From Bombiscardovia apis (lineage in GTDB: Bacteria > Actinomycetota > Actinomycetes > Actinomycetales > Bifidobacteriaceae), in the NCBI RefSeq assembly GCF_033095945.1, contig NZ_AP026800.1, positions 744,001 through 808,000 on the forward strand: a stretch of DNA of 64,000 nucleotides, read 5' to 3'. Shown here piece by piece: positions 19,320 to 29,332 of the stretch. The translations under genes and the position numbers were made by a program. A model generated the notes under the pieces. The model was not told the DNA's origin. It saw only the letters and a program-made list of their open reading frames with translations, and did not search any database. The first letter of the stretch is position 1, and every line of letters starts with the position of its first letter.

Positions 19320-20732
19320 CTATTTCTGTGCAGGAACAGCACATACAGTAGTGGAAAGGTAACGATCTGCAATACCGATGTATTGCCCAGTGTTGGCATC
19401 GCGAATTGTGCCATCCTCGGGGTCAACGGTGCCACCAGTAACCGGATCAATGAGCTGATCGCCTTGGTGTATAAGACCGGTCTTGGGATCTGCTTCCGGT
19501 TGAGAGGCGCTAGGCGAGACAGCAGCTGCGTCTTCGCTATTCGCATCGGGCGTTGTTGATTGGTTAGCTGATGTGCTGTTGTCGGGGGAATGGTCCTTAT
19601 ATATATGCTCATCAGTTAACGGCTTTTCGGCCTTGAGTGTATCCCACACGTCTTGAGCTTCCGAAGCCCAGACCACGCGGGCTAGCGGATTGAGCGGATC
19701 GGGCTTAACCGGGAGCGTACGCGAATAAATGTGGGAAGAATTTATACTCTTCAAAGAATCCGCTAAACCATACAGGGTTGTAATGCTGCCTAAATCTTCT
19801 GAGAATTGCAAAGCATTTAACGAGGTTTTAGCCAGCTGATACATGCTTCCGAAGTTGGAATAGATATTATTGTGTTGGGCTTGATTCATTAAAGTTTTAA
19901 TCAAATACTGCTGGCGGGTGGTACGCATAATATCCGAGCCGTCAGTACCGGTGCCGTGGCGCATGCGGGCGTATTGGGTGGCGTTGGTGCCATCGAGATG
20001 CTGCAAGCCTTTGTGGAGATCAAGACCGGTGTAGTCGTCTTTAGTATTGACAGGAATGCATATGTCGACACCGCCTAAGGCATCAATCATATCTTTCATA
20101 CCGTTAAAATCGGCGACGACAAACTGCTGAATATCCAAGCCGGTTAAAGCATTGACCGCAGTTAAGGAGCAGGAGGCAGCAGAGGCGATGTCGCCGCCTT
20201 CTTGGTAGCCGGTAGCAAAGATGGAATTAAACATGACATACGGGCGGGCGGGAATCGTGGTGCCCTTGCTGGTTACACAGGCAGGAGCATTCACCATAGA
20301 ATCTCGAGGGATGGGAACCATATTAATGTAGCTACGGTCTGCTGAAATTTGCGCCACGATTGCTGTATCCGACTGATGGTTGCCGGCATCTTCTAAATCT
20401 CCGCCACCAATAGCGGCATTTGCGGCACCTTCTCTCGTATCTTGGCCTAATACCAAAATATTAAGAGTTTTCCCTTTGTAAATATCTTCCGGGTCAGTGG
20501 TTTTGTTGCCGGGAACAAGTGGAATTTTAGGAACTTTATGTAGGCTGCCCATTGTTTCGATAACGGCTGCTGCTGCAAAGGAAGAGGCGAAAGCTAATAC
20601 AGCGCAGATGCTGATGAGCACGCCATTACGCACACGGTGAGACACCTTAAAGCCGAGCGAGTGACGTGGGCCCATGCTCGCTTTGCCTCTAATGTTGGGT
20701 ACACCGTGGCTGTCTTTCTTGTGTGAGGTCAC
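19320..20732 (-). CDS. LytR-CpsA-Psr family cell-wall ligase (2)
   Basis: A second LCP enzyme of about 470 residues. One transmembrane helix lies near the N-terminus, followed by the LCP domain with ILVLGQDTREG, VPIPRDSMV, LGGVDICIPV and QYARMRHGTGTDGSD. The tail after about residue 375 is Ser/Ala/Asp-rich and ends in a proline-poor segment with repeated DP..G turns. GTG 20732 is chosen as the start because AGGAAGG lies 7 bases upstream; an upstream in-frame ATG at 20798 would add 22 residues without a binding site. The two LCP proteins are distinct in sequence, so they are unlikely to be recent copies. Confidence 0.9.
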   Translation of the reverse strand: MTSHKKDSHGVPNIRGKASMGPRHSLGFKVSHRVRNGVLISICAVLAFASSFAAAAVIETMGSLHKVPKIPLVPGNKTTDPEDIYKGKTLNILVLGQDTREGAANAAIGGGDLEDAGNHQSDTAIVAQISADRSYINMVPIPRDSMVNAPACVTSKGTTIPARPYVMFNSIFATGYQEGGDIASAASCSLTAVNALTGLDIQQFVVADFNGMKDMIDALGGVDICIPVNTKDDYTGLDLHKGLQHLDGTNATQYARMRHGTGTDGSDIMRTTRQQYLIKTLMNQAQHNNIYSNFGSMYQLAKTSLNALQFSEDLGSITTLYGLADSLKSINSSHIYSRTLPVKPDPLNPLARVVWASEAQDVWDTLKAEKPLTDEHIYKDHSPDNSTSANQSTTPDANSEDAAAVSPSASQPEADPKTGLIHQGDQLIDPVTGGTVDPEDGTIRDANTGQYIGIADRYLSTTVCAVPAQK

Positions 20733-21037
20733 GTTTGCGCCTTCCTGACCACTCCAGTAGAGTTCACCGTTGCTGTGCGCGAAGACGAACAGGCCCAAAC
20801 ATGGATGCCTTCAGCGCTTATACATCAGCTAATTGTAAGTCCTGCGGTATCCAGTTTGCTGATTTTGACTGGTAAAAGTGCCTCATTTGGCGTCTTTCAG
20901 AGGGCTGAGCCTCCTAGAAAAGTCGCTAAAACCCTAGTCCTGCAAGGTGCTTTGTGGGCTAAGGGCGCGAATGTGAAAAATGTGCAAGAAACGAGTACAG
21001 AGTTTCGTACGGTAGGGTCTTGCGTAGACTGGATTCT
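20733..21037. other. Divergent intergenic region between LCP 2 and the glycosyltransferase
   Basis: The 305-base stretch has no convincing gene; a short frame at 20775-21041 has no binding site and no recognisable sequence. It should carry the promoters for both divergent genes. The clearest element is TAGACT at 21025-21030, placed so that transcription would start at the A of ATG 21038 (a possible leaderless mRNA). No hairpin or riboswitch-like structure was recognised. Confidence 0.5.
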
Positions 21038-24000
21038 ATGAATTCGTCCACTTCAATAGTTACTGACGTTCAACAGGTCCTCGCCGGCGCTATAGCTGCG
21101 CGACCCCAGTCGACCCGGCAAGAGGTGGACTCGTCGGTGGCTGCCGTCATTACCGCCCAGGCTGACATGACCTACTTGCCGCAGACCTTGAGCGCGGTTT
21201 TGGCTCAGCAGCTGCTACCGGCAGTCATTGTGATTGCAGACTGTTCGGGGGCCACCAGCGAGCCTTTATCATCTCGCATTCATCTCGAGCCCATTGCCGG
21301 CCGCCCACAGACCCTACGCTATGTTGATGTCGAAATAGTTCGCGCCCACGGTGCCTCCTCCTTCGGCGACGCTGTTCGCAAGGCTTTGGGTTACGCCCAT
21401 CTGCCTCAGAGCGTACGGGCCCTATGGCTTCTTCACGACGATTCAAAGCCCTTAGACAAGCATTGCCTAGAAGCGCTGGCCGAAACATGGCGCGACACGC
21501 CGACAGCCTCCCTCTTAGGAGCCAAGCAGCTCGACTGGGAAGGCTGCGGCTTACACAACGTGGGATATTACGCCGCTCGAGGCAGGATTAACAGCCTAGT
21601 TGTCGACGGCGAGCCCGATCAAGAACAGTACGATGCCCGTCAAGATGTTTTCGGCGTTTCTCTGGCCGGAGCCTTGCTCCCCCTGCAAACCTTGCGAAGC
21701 ATGTCTGATTTAGGCTCTTGGGCTGGCACATTTGGCCAATCTGCTGATTTCTCTCGCCGCGTCTGCCTCTCTGGAGGTCGTGTCGTGGTGGTGCCCTCGG
21801 CCCGTATCGGCCATTGCCGGGCCCGTTATGAGGGTCTACGAGACAAGTCGGGCCAGGGGGAGCGCAAGCGCGAGCCCCGTGACAGCTCCATGCAGGTCAT
21901 CGACGCTCGTGAAACATATCTATATGCTGGCCACCGTGCAATTTTGTGGCCGCTTATTTGGCTCTTGCGCTTGGTCGGAGCTCTGTGGTTTGCGGCCGTA
22001 CGTTTGACGGCTAAACAGCCTTACGCAGCTATCTGCGAGCTGTGCAGCCCCTGGCGTGTGCTAGCTCGTTTGGGTAAACTTCTTGCTGCCCGTCGCCACT
22101 TAAATCAAGTAAGTACTACTACTTTGGCCCGATTGGAACCATTGCAAGCCAATAGGCAGCAGGTGAAGCAGTGGCAGTTGCGAGTAAAAGCATATGAGGA
22201 TCAGCTCAATCATCCTCTGCTCAATAATTTAGCCCGTGCGCACCTGCGGCACCAGCAGCGCATTCGCCTATATTGGGCACTTGCCATGACCGCTCTCGTG
22301 TGCGCTGGCACAACAGTTGCCTCATGGGACACCCTGAGAGGACTATTCTCGGGTGGTAGTTTGCACTCGGACTATCTCCTGGGCTCAGCAGCAGACCTGT
22401 CGAACCTGCTACAGACAGCCACCGTGCCTTGGACTTGGGGCGTTGGAGTTGGCGCTCCAGCAGCACCAACTCCCTTCTTCTTGGTATTGCTACCAGTAGC
22501 GATAGTTGCCGGCGGTAGCGTTTCTGCAGCCCTCGCCATCGTGTACTTCCTCTCTATTGCGCTTTCGGGGCTTTCATTCTGGGCGCTTGCTGGCATTTTC
22601 ACTCGTTCGAATCCCATTCGCGCCCTCTCTGGTTTACTTTGGTCAGCCCTAGCGTTTGCCCTGCCAATCAGCAGCAGTGGCGATTTGCCGAATCTCGTAG
22701 TGATGGCTTTCATGCCGGCCGCTTTTGCCTTTACCTTCAGAGCCGTGGGCATGTATTACACTGAGCAGCCCGCCCAGCCCCACCCTTCAGTGCGCAATGC
22801 AGCCTGCGCTGCCCTGTGCTTTACAGTCGTAGTTTTGGCAGAGCCTCAGCTCTTGCTGGCTTTGGCGGTAGTCTTTGTGCTCTTCACTATCTTGGTTGAA
22901 AGCCATCGGGTTATGTTGGTGCTGATTCCGCTGCCTGCTGCTTTAGCTATCTCGCCCACGTTGATCAATACTGTAGTCCATATGAATGAGGGCAACTGGC
23001 GTCAGCTCTTTGGGGATGTCACTATTCCAGCCGTAGCGCGTTTTGGTCAGCCTAGGGCGGCGAGTGTGAGCGAGATTACGGCATCACTGCTCGACCTTCA
23101 CTTCTCTGGTTCAATCACGTCTTGGCTCACTAGCAACAGTTGGCAGAGTCTGGCCTTACTTATCTCGCTCGTTATTATTGGCATCATTGCTTTGGTGAGT
23201 TTGTGCTTGCCATCTATTTCGCGAGTTTCGCGTCTTATGTGGTTCCTCTCTATCGTGGGTGCAGCTTTGGCTATGGTGTCCACTTGCCTTGCTGTCGGGC
23301 AAGACGGCTCTTTGCCCGCAGCTGGCTCTCCGTTGCCTGGTCTGCTGCTTGCTATGCTGGGCTTGCTGTCTTGCGTGGCGATGATGGCTGGCGGGGCGGT
23401 GCGGCCTTTTGAAACGCTTAATGTGCGCCGACAGAGTGCCTACCATGCTTATGCGGCTCTGGACAATCGAACTTCGGCTGCTGATGTGCAAGCGCAAGCC
23501 CGCCAAGCCCTTGAGCAAGACCCGGCAGTGCAGGAGCACTCTGGTAATTTTGCCGCACTCAACCAGCGTTGGACTGTCCAACGGGTGGCCCGGACTTTCT
23601 TATCCTGTGTGCTGCTGTTGGTGCTGGCTGCCACGAGTGCTGGTGGCATGAGCCGCTCAATTGCGGATTCAAGTTTGCGAGCTGACACCGGCGGCTTGCC
23701 CATGGTGGCTGTCGATTATTTGAACAGTTCCGACCGCCATCGGGTACTTGCACTGAGCCCTGTTAGTGAGCAACAGGTAGGCTATAGTGTAATGCGCACC
23801 GGCCGCGGAGACATCGTTGATGTTTCTGCTGCTTCTCAAGCCTTGCGTTTGGGAGGTCGTACTGATCAAGCTGAGCACAATCTTTCTACTGCTGCTGCCG
23901 ATTTGATGGCACGCCCAAGCGCTGATGCTATCGAAAGCATTAGCAAGCTTGGCTTCGGAGGCATTTTCGTTCCTACAATTCAGGAAAGAGCCCATGTAGG

Positions 24001-24259
24001 AACTTCGCCTACCGACGTACTCACCTCTAATCTCACTGCTTCCGACGGTACTCAGCAGGTAGTTTCTGGCACTTCCGGCACTTATTTCCGGCTCACCTTA
24101 GTTGATGCAGACCGTCAGGGTGTTGAGGTATCTGGGGAGCAGGCAGCCTCCAGTTTGTGGTGGCGTTCAATCTGGCTGTGGTCTGTAGGACTACTGGTAT
24201 TGGCTTACTGCTTGGTAGCTCTACCACGCTGGCGGTTCGCAGAAGGGGGACTAGCATGA
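21038..24259 (+). CDS. Large membrane glycosyltransferase (GT2 family)
   Basis: A protein of about 1073 residues. The N-terminal part (about 35-270) is a GT-A glycosyltransferase 2 domain: VAAVITAQADM at the start of the fold and LLHDDSKPLDKH carrying the acidic nucleotide-sugar/metal motif. The rest has many hydrophobic helices (first pair about 295-325, then a long polytopic block about 410-785, and one near the C-terminus) interrupted by a hydrophilic loop. Such proteins are conserved in actinobacteria beside DUF5719 and LCP genes and probably build an envelope glycan; the sugar is unknown. ATG 21038 is preferred over TTG 21020 because of a -10-like TAGACT. Its stop overlaps the next start by 4 bases. 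Confidence 0.85.
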   Translation: MNSSTSIVTDVQQVLAGAIAARPQSTRQEVDSSVAAVITAQADMTYLPQTLSAVLAQQLLPAVIVIADCSGATSEPLSSRIHLEPIAGRPQTLRYVDVEIVRAHGASSFGDAVRKALGYAHLPQSVRALWLLHDDSKPLDKHCLEALAETWRDTPTASLLGAKQLDWEGCGLHNVGYYAARGRINSLVVDGEPDQEQYDARQDVFGVSLAGALLPLQTLRSMSDLGSWAGTFGQSADFSRRVCLSGGRVVVVPSARIGHCRARYEGLRDKSGQGERKREPRDSSMQVIDARETYLYAGHRAILWPLIWLLRLVGALWFAAVRLTAKQPYAAICELCSPWRVLARLGKLLAARRHLNQVSTTTLARLEPLQANRQQVKQWQLRVKAYEDQLNHPLLNNLARAHLRHQQRIRLYWALAMTALVCAGTTVASWDTLRGLFSGGSLHSDYLLGSAADLSNLLQTATVPWTWGVGVGAPAAPTPFFLVLLPVAIVAGGSVSAALAIVYFLSIALSGLSFWALAGIFTRSNPIRALSGLLWSALAFALPISSSGDLPNLVVMAFMPAAFAFTFRAVGMYYTEQPAQPHPSVRNAACAALCFTVVVLAEPQLLLALAVVFVLFTILVESHRVMLVLIPLPAALAISPTLINTVVHMNEGNWRQLFGDVTIPAVARFGQPRAASVSEITASLLDLHFSGSITSWLTSNSWQSLALLISLVIIGIIALVSLCLPSISRVSRLMWFLSIVGAALAMVSTCLAVGQDGSLPAAGSPLPGLLLAMLGLLSCVAMMAGGAVRPFETLNVRRQSAYHAYAALDNRTSAADVQAQARQALEQDPAVQEHSGNFAALNQRWTVQRVARTFLSCVLLLVLAATSAGGMSRSIADSSLRADTGGLPMVAVDYLNSSDRHRVLALSPVSEQQVGYSVMRTGRGDIVDVSAASQALRLGGRTDQAEHNLSTAAADLMARPSADAIESISKLGFGGIFVPTIQERAHVGTSPTDVLTSNLTASDGTQQVVSGTSGTYFRLTLVDADRQGVEVSGEQAASSLWWRSIWLWSVGLLVLAYCLVALPRWRFAEGGLA

Positions 24260-25788
24260 GTAAAAACAAGCAGGGACTCGAATCGAAGTCGACACAATCT
24301 CGCTGGTGGCAGATGCTGACTGGTGCACTCACAGCTCTGATTATCATTGCTTTGTCGGTTGCTGTGATGGTGTTCAAGCCGCTTTCATCTACGATTGATG
24401 TTGGACACTTACAAGATACCGGCGTCAGAAATGTTAGTCAGCTCAACTCAACTGCATACTGCCCGGGCAGGATGGCTTTGGCAGATACCACTGCTTTTGG
24501 CGAGGTGAAACCTAGCGAGGGCAATATCGCCTCGGCCAGTCGTTTCGTAGCCTTTGGTCCTGTCTACAGTTCTACCGTTTCTGCGCTTTCTGGCTCGGGT
24601 CGGGAGCAGTTAGCAGACCATGATTTAGACGATGATGAACCGGTGCAGGCATGGTCTGGTTCTGCCGACAAAGGTGCGAGCTTACACCGCACTCAGCTCC
24701 TGCAGGCAGCACAGGGCGCTGGCGCAGCCGGGTCTGTGGTTTCTTGGGCTAGCCAAGGCGATTTGAAGGGTGTACAGGCAGCTTCTTGTCTTACTGCAAG
24801 TTTTGAACATTCATTCCTGCTGCCGTCAACTCAGCAGGGTTGGTCCCAGCAGCTGGTGGTCTATAACGCTTCGACCAAGGCCACGAGTGTCAATATCGAA
24901 GCTTATGGCAGTAAGGAGTCGGGCAAACTTGCTCTGGCTACTAGTGGTGGCATGGTGGTGAAAGCTACGAGTGAAGCCACCTTCGATATTGCTGCCGCGG
25001 CTCCAGAGCAAGATGGTATCTTAGTGCGTGTGTCTGGTACTGATGCGCCGGTGGCTGCTATGGTGCGAGTCAGTGCGATGGCGGGTACTCAATCTAAGGG
25101 TTCCGATTTTGCTATGAATGCTGGCAAATCCGCACGGCACGTTGCGCTGGCAGGCCTCGAAGCTGGTGATCAAACTAGGGTTTTGTTGGCTGGTCAGTCT
25201 AAGGGCAAGGTTCGAGTTTCTTGGGCTAAGCCCGACGGCTTGCACGAAGCGCAAACAGTGAATATAGACTCCCAAAAGGTTGTCAGTGTTGATTTGGGAG
25301 TTGCCCCAGATGACGTCGCGGGCTTACAGATTGAGGCTGATACTGCGGTGTATGCTGCGGCTCAAGCCACTCGCTCTGGAGACGAGGACCAGGCCGACTT
25401 TGCTTTCATCACTGCAGTCCCGGCTACCAAGGTGAGCGCTATGGTCCTGCCTGAGCATAGTGTCGGGCGCATCTTGCTGATGAACCCTGGCAAGAGCGAG
25501 GCGCGCGCTCACTTGTATGGTTTCGACGGTGAGGGCAGGTATGCAGCTAACCGACAGGTAGATATACAGCCTGGTGAAGGCATTGGCCTCGATCTCGACG
25601 AAATCGGCAAGAATGTAGCTATCGTGCGTTTGGAAGATGACAGCAAACAGCTAGTTTGGAATATGCGTGTGGGCACACCAGATGTGTCTGAGGCCAACGT
25701 GGCGGGGCTAGCCTTGTTGCAGCCTACCAGCTTGATGCCGCAGACGCTTACTGTACGTGCCCAGCCTACTCAAGGGCTCGTGCAGTAG
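24256..25788 (+). CDS. DUF5719 family membrane-anchored protein
   Basis: A 510-residue protein with a single N-terminal helix (about 18-42) and a large extracytoplasmic beta-rich domain, matching the DUF5719 family found next to actinobacterial glycosyltransferases. ATG 24256 overlaps the preceding stop (ATGA) and has AGAAGGGGG upstream, indicating translational coupling and probably a physical or functional partnership with the glycosyltransferase. The molecular function is unknown. It ends 9 bases before the convergent gene that follows. Confidence 0.82.
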   Translation: MSKNKQGLESKSTQSRWWQMLTGALTALIIIALSVAVMVFKPLSSTIDVGHLQDTGVRNVSQLNSTAYCPGRMALADTTAFGEVKPSEGNIASASRFVAFGPVYSSTVSALSGSGREQLADHDLDDDEPVQAWSGSADKGASLHRTQLLQAAQGAGAAGSVVSWASQGDLKGVQAASCLTASFEHSFLLPSTQQGWSQQLVVYNASTKATSVNIEAYGSKESGKLALATSGGMVVKATSEATFDIAAAAPEQDGILVRVSGTDAPVAAMVRVSAMAGTQSKGSDFAMNAGKSARHVALAGLEAGDQTRVLLAGQSKGKVRVSWAKPDGLHEAQTVNIDSQKVVSVDLGVAPDDVAGLQIEADTAVYAAAQATRSGDEDQADFAFITAVPATKVSAMVLPEHSVGRILLMNPGKSEARAHLYGFDGEGRYAANRQVDIQPGEGIGLDLDEIGKNVAIVRLEDDSKQLVWNMRVGTPDVSEANVAGLALLQPTSLMPQTLTVRAQPTQGLVQ

Positions 25789-25797
25789 GCCTTCCTC

Positions 25798-26232
25798 TTA
25801 TACGCCCCAAGAAGGGTCGAGGTCTTCGGGGTGTTTGCCGTATAGCTCTGCTAGGCGCAGCACCATCTCATCGCGAATAATAAATTGCATCTCGAGGCGG
25901 CCGTGAGCCTTGCCTTGTATGGGCATGCGGTAGAGGACCACGCGAGCTGGAATGCCTCGGCTGGCGGGGAATGCTCTTGAGAGCGCGCAGGGCTCTTCGT
26001 CCCAAGGCAGCGGATCCGAGGGAGGCACATCTTCGACTGCGAACTGTACAGAGCGCATGTATTGTGGCCAAGCAGCGTCTAAGCGTTTCATGTGTGAGGC
26101 TACCAAAGCGTCGAAAATGCCTGCTTTTGTTCGCGAGCGAGGTATGCGGGTGCCGAAGGTGGGTCGTCGGATGCCTCGGCCGTGAAGGTCTCTGTAGCTG
26201 CCTTCTTGCCAGGGTAGCGGTGTGGAATTCAT
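25798..26232 (-). CDS. Metallopeptidase-family protein (degenerate motif)
   Basis: A 144-residue protein that resembles the small zincin-like family (PF06262-type) encoded near whiB2 and phosphomannomutase in mycobacteria. Recognisable features are a basic N-terminus rich in RGIRRP, the segment FDALVASHMKRLDAAWP, the PARVVLYR strand and a C-terminal helix ending in HPEDLDPSW. The zinc-binding HExxH expected in the C-terminal helix reads RDEMVLR, so it may not be an active peptidase. ATG 26232 is the natural start; longer versions of the frame run into the opposing promoter. Confidence 0.7.
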   Translation of the reverse strand: MNSTPLPWQEGSYRDLHGRGIRRPTFGTRIPRSRTKAGIFDALVASHMKRLDAAWPQYMRSVQFAVEDVPPSDPLPWDEEPCALSRAFPASRGIPARVVLYRMPIQGKAHGRLEMQFIIRDEMVLRLAELYGKHPEDLDPSWGV

Positions 26233-26317
26233 GCATACTACTCTAACCAGCTGTCCTGATATGTGTTTTTTGCTACGATAACGAAGGTTACTGCTTCTGC
26301 ATACAAAAGGAGTTGGC

Positions 26318-27139
26318 ATGGGCGAACAAGACCAGCAGGCACTCGTAGTTCCTTCTTGGCGGCAGCAAGATTTGGCTGCCTTATGTGCGCGCACCCAATT
26401 GATGGCCTTCGACCTAGATACGACGCTGGCTCGCTCAAAAACTCGAATGAGCAATCAGATGGCCCTCCAGTTTGCGGCCTTGACCCATCTACGCCCAGTT
26501 GCCATCGTTTCGGGAGGCCGCTTTGAACAATTCCGCGACCAAGTTCTAGCCGCGCTCCCAGCAGATACCAACTGGTCTCAGCTCCACCTGATGCCTACTT
26601 CAGGAACTCGCTACTATCGTTGGGATGGCAACGATTGGGAGCAGGTATATGCTCATGATTTAAGTCCTGAGGACCGTATGGCAGCTATGGATAGCCTTGA
26701 GCAGCGGGCTAAGGAGTTGGGCGCTTGGGAAGAGCATACTTGGGGTCCGCGCTTAGAAGACCGCGGCTCGCAAATTACCTTCTCCGCCCTTGGCCAGCAG
26801 GCACCGGTTGAGGCTAAAGAAGCTTGGGATCCGACTAACGAGCGCAAGAATGCTCTGGCTTTGGCCGTAAGCCAAGACCTGCCTCACTTGCAGGTGCGCT
26901 CTGGCGGTTCAACCAGCGTCGATATATCTGCCAAGGGCATTGACAAGGCGTATGCGGTTGGGCAGTTGGCACGTATTACTGGCGTGCCGGTAGCACATAT
27001 GATGTTTGTGGGCGACCGCATGGATTCTGATGGTAATGATTATCCGGCAGCGCTGGCAGGCACCATGGCACTGCGGGTGAGCGATCCCGACGACACTCTC
27101 GAATTGCTTGGGCAGGTCGAGTCCCTGCTTAAGGCTTAG
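26318..27139 (+). CDS. HAD-superfamily hydrolase (HAD-IIB)
   Basis: A 273-residue phosphatase-like protein. Motif I is FDLDTTLARS (near residue 32, with the second Asp retained), motif II is IVSGGRF, motif III is the Lys in GIDKAYAV, and motif IV is FVGDRMDSDGNDYP. The cap between motifs II and III is of the C2 type seen in phosphomannomutase and sucrose/trehalose phosphatases. Substrates cannot be assigned. An AAAGGAG sequence precedes ATG 26318. It is divergent from the metallopeptidase-family gene, with 85 bases between the starts. Confidence 0.88.
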   Translation: MGEQDQQALVVPSWRQQDLAALCARTQLMAFDLDTTLARSKTRMSNQMALQFAALTHLRPVAIVSGGRFEQFRDQVLAALPADTNWSQLHLMPTSGTRYYRWDGNDWEQVYAHDLSPEDRMAAMDSLEQRAKELGAWEEHTWGPRLEDRGSQITFSALGQQAPVEAKEAWDPTNERKNALALAVSQDLPHLQVRSGGSTSVDISAKGIDKAYAVGQLARITGVPVAHMMFVGDRMDSDGNDYPAALAGTMALRVSDPDDTLELLGQVESLLKA

Positions 27140-27216
27140 GTGGATAAGCGGTCACATTCGACCACAAGGGTCTGCCGGGCTAGGAGCGCTGTCTTTCCTG
27201 CTATAGGCTCGCGGGT

Positions 27217-27957
27217 ATGGCAAGAGGATTGAACGTTGTACTGCAAGCGGGCTTGAATGTATTACGGCAGATGCGAGATGTACTCATGCCTCGGGGCTGC
27301 GCGGGGTGTGACCAGCCTGACCAAGTGCTGTGTCCGTGCTGTTTTGAGCGTTTTCACCACTACGAAACGTTTGATTCTGCTGGATTTGAGTGGGCGATTG
27401 GTTGTACCTGCGCCGCATATTCTGGGCCGGTTCGTCGCTCTATCTTGGAGTGGAAAGATCACGACGATAGGGAAGTGACCCGCGAGTTTTGCGCTATTGT
27501 GGCAGACTTGGTAGAGCGCATTAGTCCGATGCTTGCTGACCAAGCAGAGGCTAGGCTGCTCCTCGTGCCGGCTCCTTCTTCGAAACAATCTCTTCGCCGG
27601 CGGGGGAGAGTCCATCTGTGGCCTTTGGCCCAAGCGGCTGCCGCTCGTTTGCAAGATTACGGTTACCAGGCTTATGCGCAGCAGGTCTTGTCTATGCGCT
27701 CAGTTTCGGGTAAGGCGGTGCAACTGCGGGGTGCTGCTGCTCGTGCCCGGCGGGTGAGTGGTCATATTCAAGTTACACCAGGCAAAGATGTGGCCGGGCA
27801 GGCCATCATCCTTATCGACGATATAGTGACTACGGGTTCCACTGCCCGCCAGTGCGCCGCTGTCTTGCGTGAGGCGGGGGCAAAGCCTCTGACAGTGTTG
27901 GCTCTAGCTAGAGCAGGGGAGCGCTCTCAAGGAGATTTATCTTCTGTATGCGACTGA
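27217..27957 (+). CDS. ComF-family phosphoribosyltransferase-like protein
   Basis: A 246-residue protein with an N-terminal zinc-ribbon-like part (CAGC...CPCC, residues about 28-45) and a C-terminal type I phosphoribosyltransferase fold, marked by the PRPP loop IILIDDIVTTGST. ComF proteins act in uptake of transforming DNA in naturally competent bacteria, but homologues are near universal and no other competence gene is present here. A weak site precedes ATG 27217. It runs toward umuC, ending 19 bases before it. Confidence 0.87.
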   Translation: MARGLNVVLQAGLNVLRQMRDVLMPRGCAGCDQPDQVLCPCCFERFHHYETFDSAGFEWAIGCTCAAYSGPVRRSILEWKDHDDREVTREFCAIVADLVERISPMLADQAEARLLLVPAPSSKQSLRRRGRVHLWPLAQAAAARLQDYGYQAYAQQVLSMRSVSGKAVQLRGAAARARRVSGHIQVTPGKDVAGQAIILIDDIVTTGSTARQCAAVLREAGAKPLTVLALARAGERSQGDLSSVCD

Positions 27958-27976
27958 TTTAGGAGCAGTAGTCGAG

Positions 27977-29332
27977 CTAGTGAGCACGGACAGTTACCAT
28001 TTCTTCCCAGCGGGTAGTGGGCCTAGCTGAGAGCATTTTACGATTCATGGCCCAGTGCCCGCCGGTATCTGCATCTTGCCTGCCAGCTCCGCGAATACCG
28101 CCGTACCCGATGCCGACATGGAAGGGGCCGAAGCGACGGGCCGCCTCCTCTAAAACAGGACCTAGTCCCGGGTCGCGTTCGGCAGCTAACCCGTCTAACG
28201 TTTGGAAAGCATCAGCATCTTGCAGGTCGAGCAACACCACTCCGGCTCGAATGTAAGGGGCATGAGGGTCAATTCGGTCTTGTAGGGCTCTGCGAGCTGC
28301 CCGCGTGATAATCATAGGATTGTCACAGGGGTCTTCCAAGCGTATTGTGTGGCTGCAAGCTGTGTACCGGTAGGAGGCATAGGGGCTGGTAGAGCAGAAA
28401 GCTCGAACCTGGGAACATAAGCTGCCCTGTCGGCGTAGGCGGGTGCAGGCTTTCTGAGCGTAGACGCTCAGGGCTTGACTTAAGGTATCAAAGCCCACAA
28501 CGGGATCGGAAAACATGCGTGAGCACAGAATCTGCGTGGTGCGCACGCCGCTGTTGGCGTTTTCCTCATTTTCGACTGCTGGTATGCCTCGAAGCTCTAA
28601 GACGGTGCGTTCTAGGGTGACGGAGAAGCGGCGGCGGATGGTAGTTGGATCGGCATTTCGTAGATCTAAAGCGCTAATGATTCCCATGCTTTCAAGCTTG
28701 CGGGTCAGCCGGCGGCCTACGCCCCAAATGTCTCGTATAGGCACGGATTCGAGTATGTGGTCACCGTACCGGCGGTAGATACGGCTCCATAGGGTGATAC
28801 CGGCCGAAGAAGGGTGGCTCTTGGCCCAGTGGTTGGCCACTTTTGCCAAGGTTTTAGTAGGGGCAACTCCCACGCTGACTGGTATGCCGACACTACGGAG
28901 AACTTCCTCGCGCAGGCGGGAGCAAGCATCAAAGGTAGCGTCGTCATCCCATAAGCTCAGCATGAAGCACTCGTCGATAGAATAGACCTCTTGCTCGAGG
29001 AAGAACTGCTCCATAATGCCCATCATCCGGTGGGAGAGGGAGGCATAGAGCTCATAGTTAGAGCTACGAGCGATGACTCCATCTAGGCCCGCCTGTTCCT
29101 TGATGGTGAACCAAGGAGTGCCGTTGGTAATGCCTAGCTTCTTGGCAGCGGGACTTCGGGCCACCACACAGCCATCGTTGTTGGACAGCACCACGACTGG
29201 TTTGCCTGCTAGTGAGGGATCGAAAACTGACTCGCAGGAAGCAAAGAAGGAGTTAGCATCGGCTAGTACATATTGTGGCTGCTGTCGAGCATGGTCGTAT
29301 AAGTGGTCTGGATCGATAGCTGACTTATACAT
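27977..29332 (-). CDS. umuC: UmuC-type Y-family DNA polymerase
   Basis: An error-prone translesion polymerase of 451 residues. The catalytic carboxylates are in [13 protein letters not shown] and YSIDECFM, the sugar-selecting segment is [15 protein letters not shown], and the little-finger and UmuC C-terminal domains follow. ATG 29332 lies 8 bases inside the end of the upstream umuD-like gene, so the two are translationally coupled as in classic umuDC operons. An upstream LexA box indicates induction by DNA damage. Confidence 0.93.
   Translation of the reverse strand: MYKSAIDPDHLYDHARQQPQYVLADANSFFASCESVFDPSLAGKPVVVLSNNDGCVVARSPAAKKLGITNGTPWFTIKEQAGLDGVIARSSNYELYASLSHRMMGIMEQFFLEQEVYSIDECFMLSLWDDDATFDACSRLREEVLRSVGIPVSVGVAPTKTLAKVANHWAKSHPSSAGITLWSRIYRRYGDHILESVPIRDIWGVGRRLTRKLESMGIISALDLRNADPTTIRRRFSVTLERTVLELRGIPAVENEENANSGVRTTQILCSRMFSDPVVGFDTLSQALSVYAQKACTRLRRQGSLCSQVRAFCSTSPYASYRYTACSHTIRLEDPCDNPMIITRAARRALQDRIDPHAPYIRAGVVLLDLQDADAFQTLDGLAAERDPGLGPVLEEAARRFGPFHVGIGYGGIRGAGRQDADTGGHWAMNRKMLSARPTTRWEEMVTVRAH

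Noticed and set aside
27217..27957. comF as evidence for natural competence
   Set aside because: ComF homologues are widespread in non-competent bacteria, and no other competence gene is in the window.
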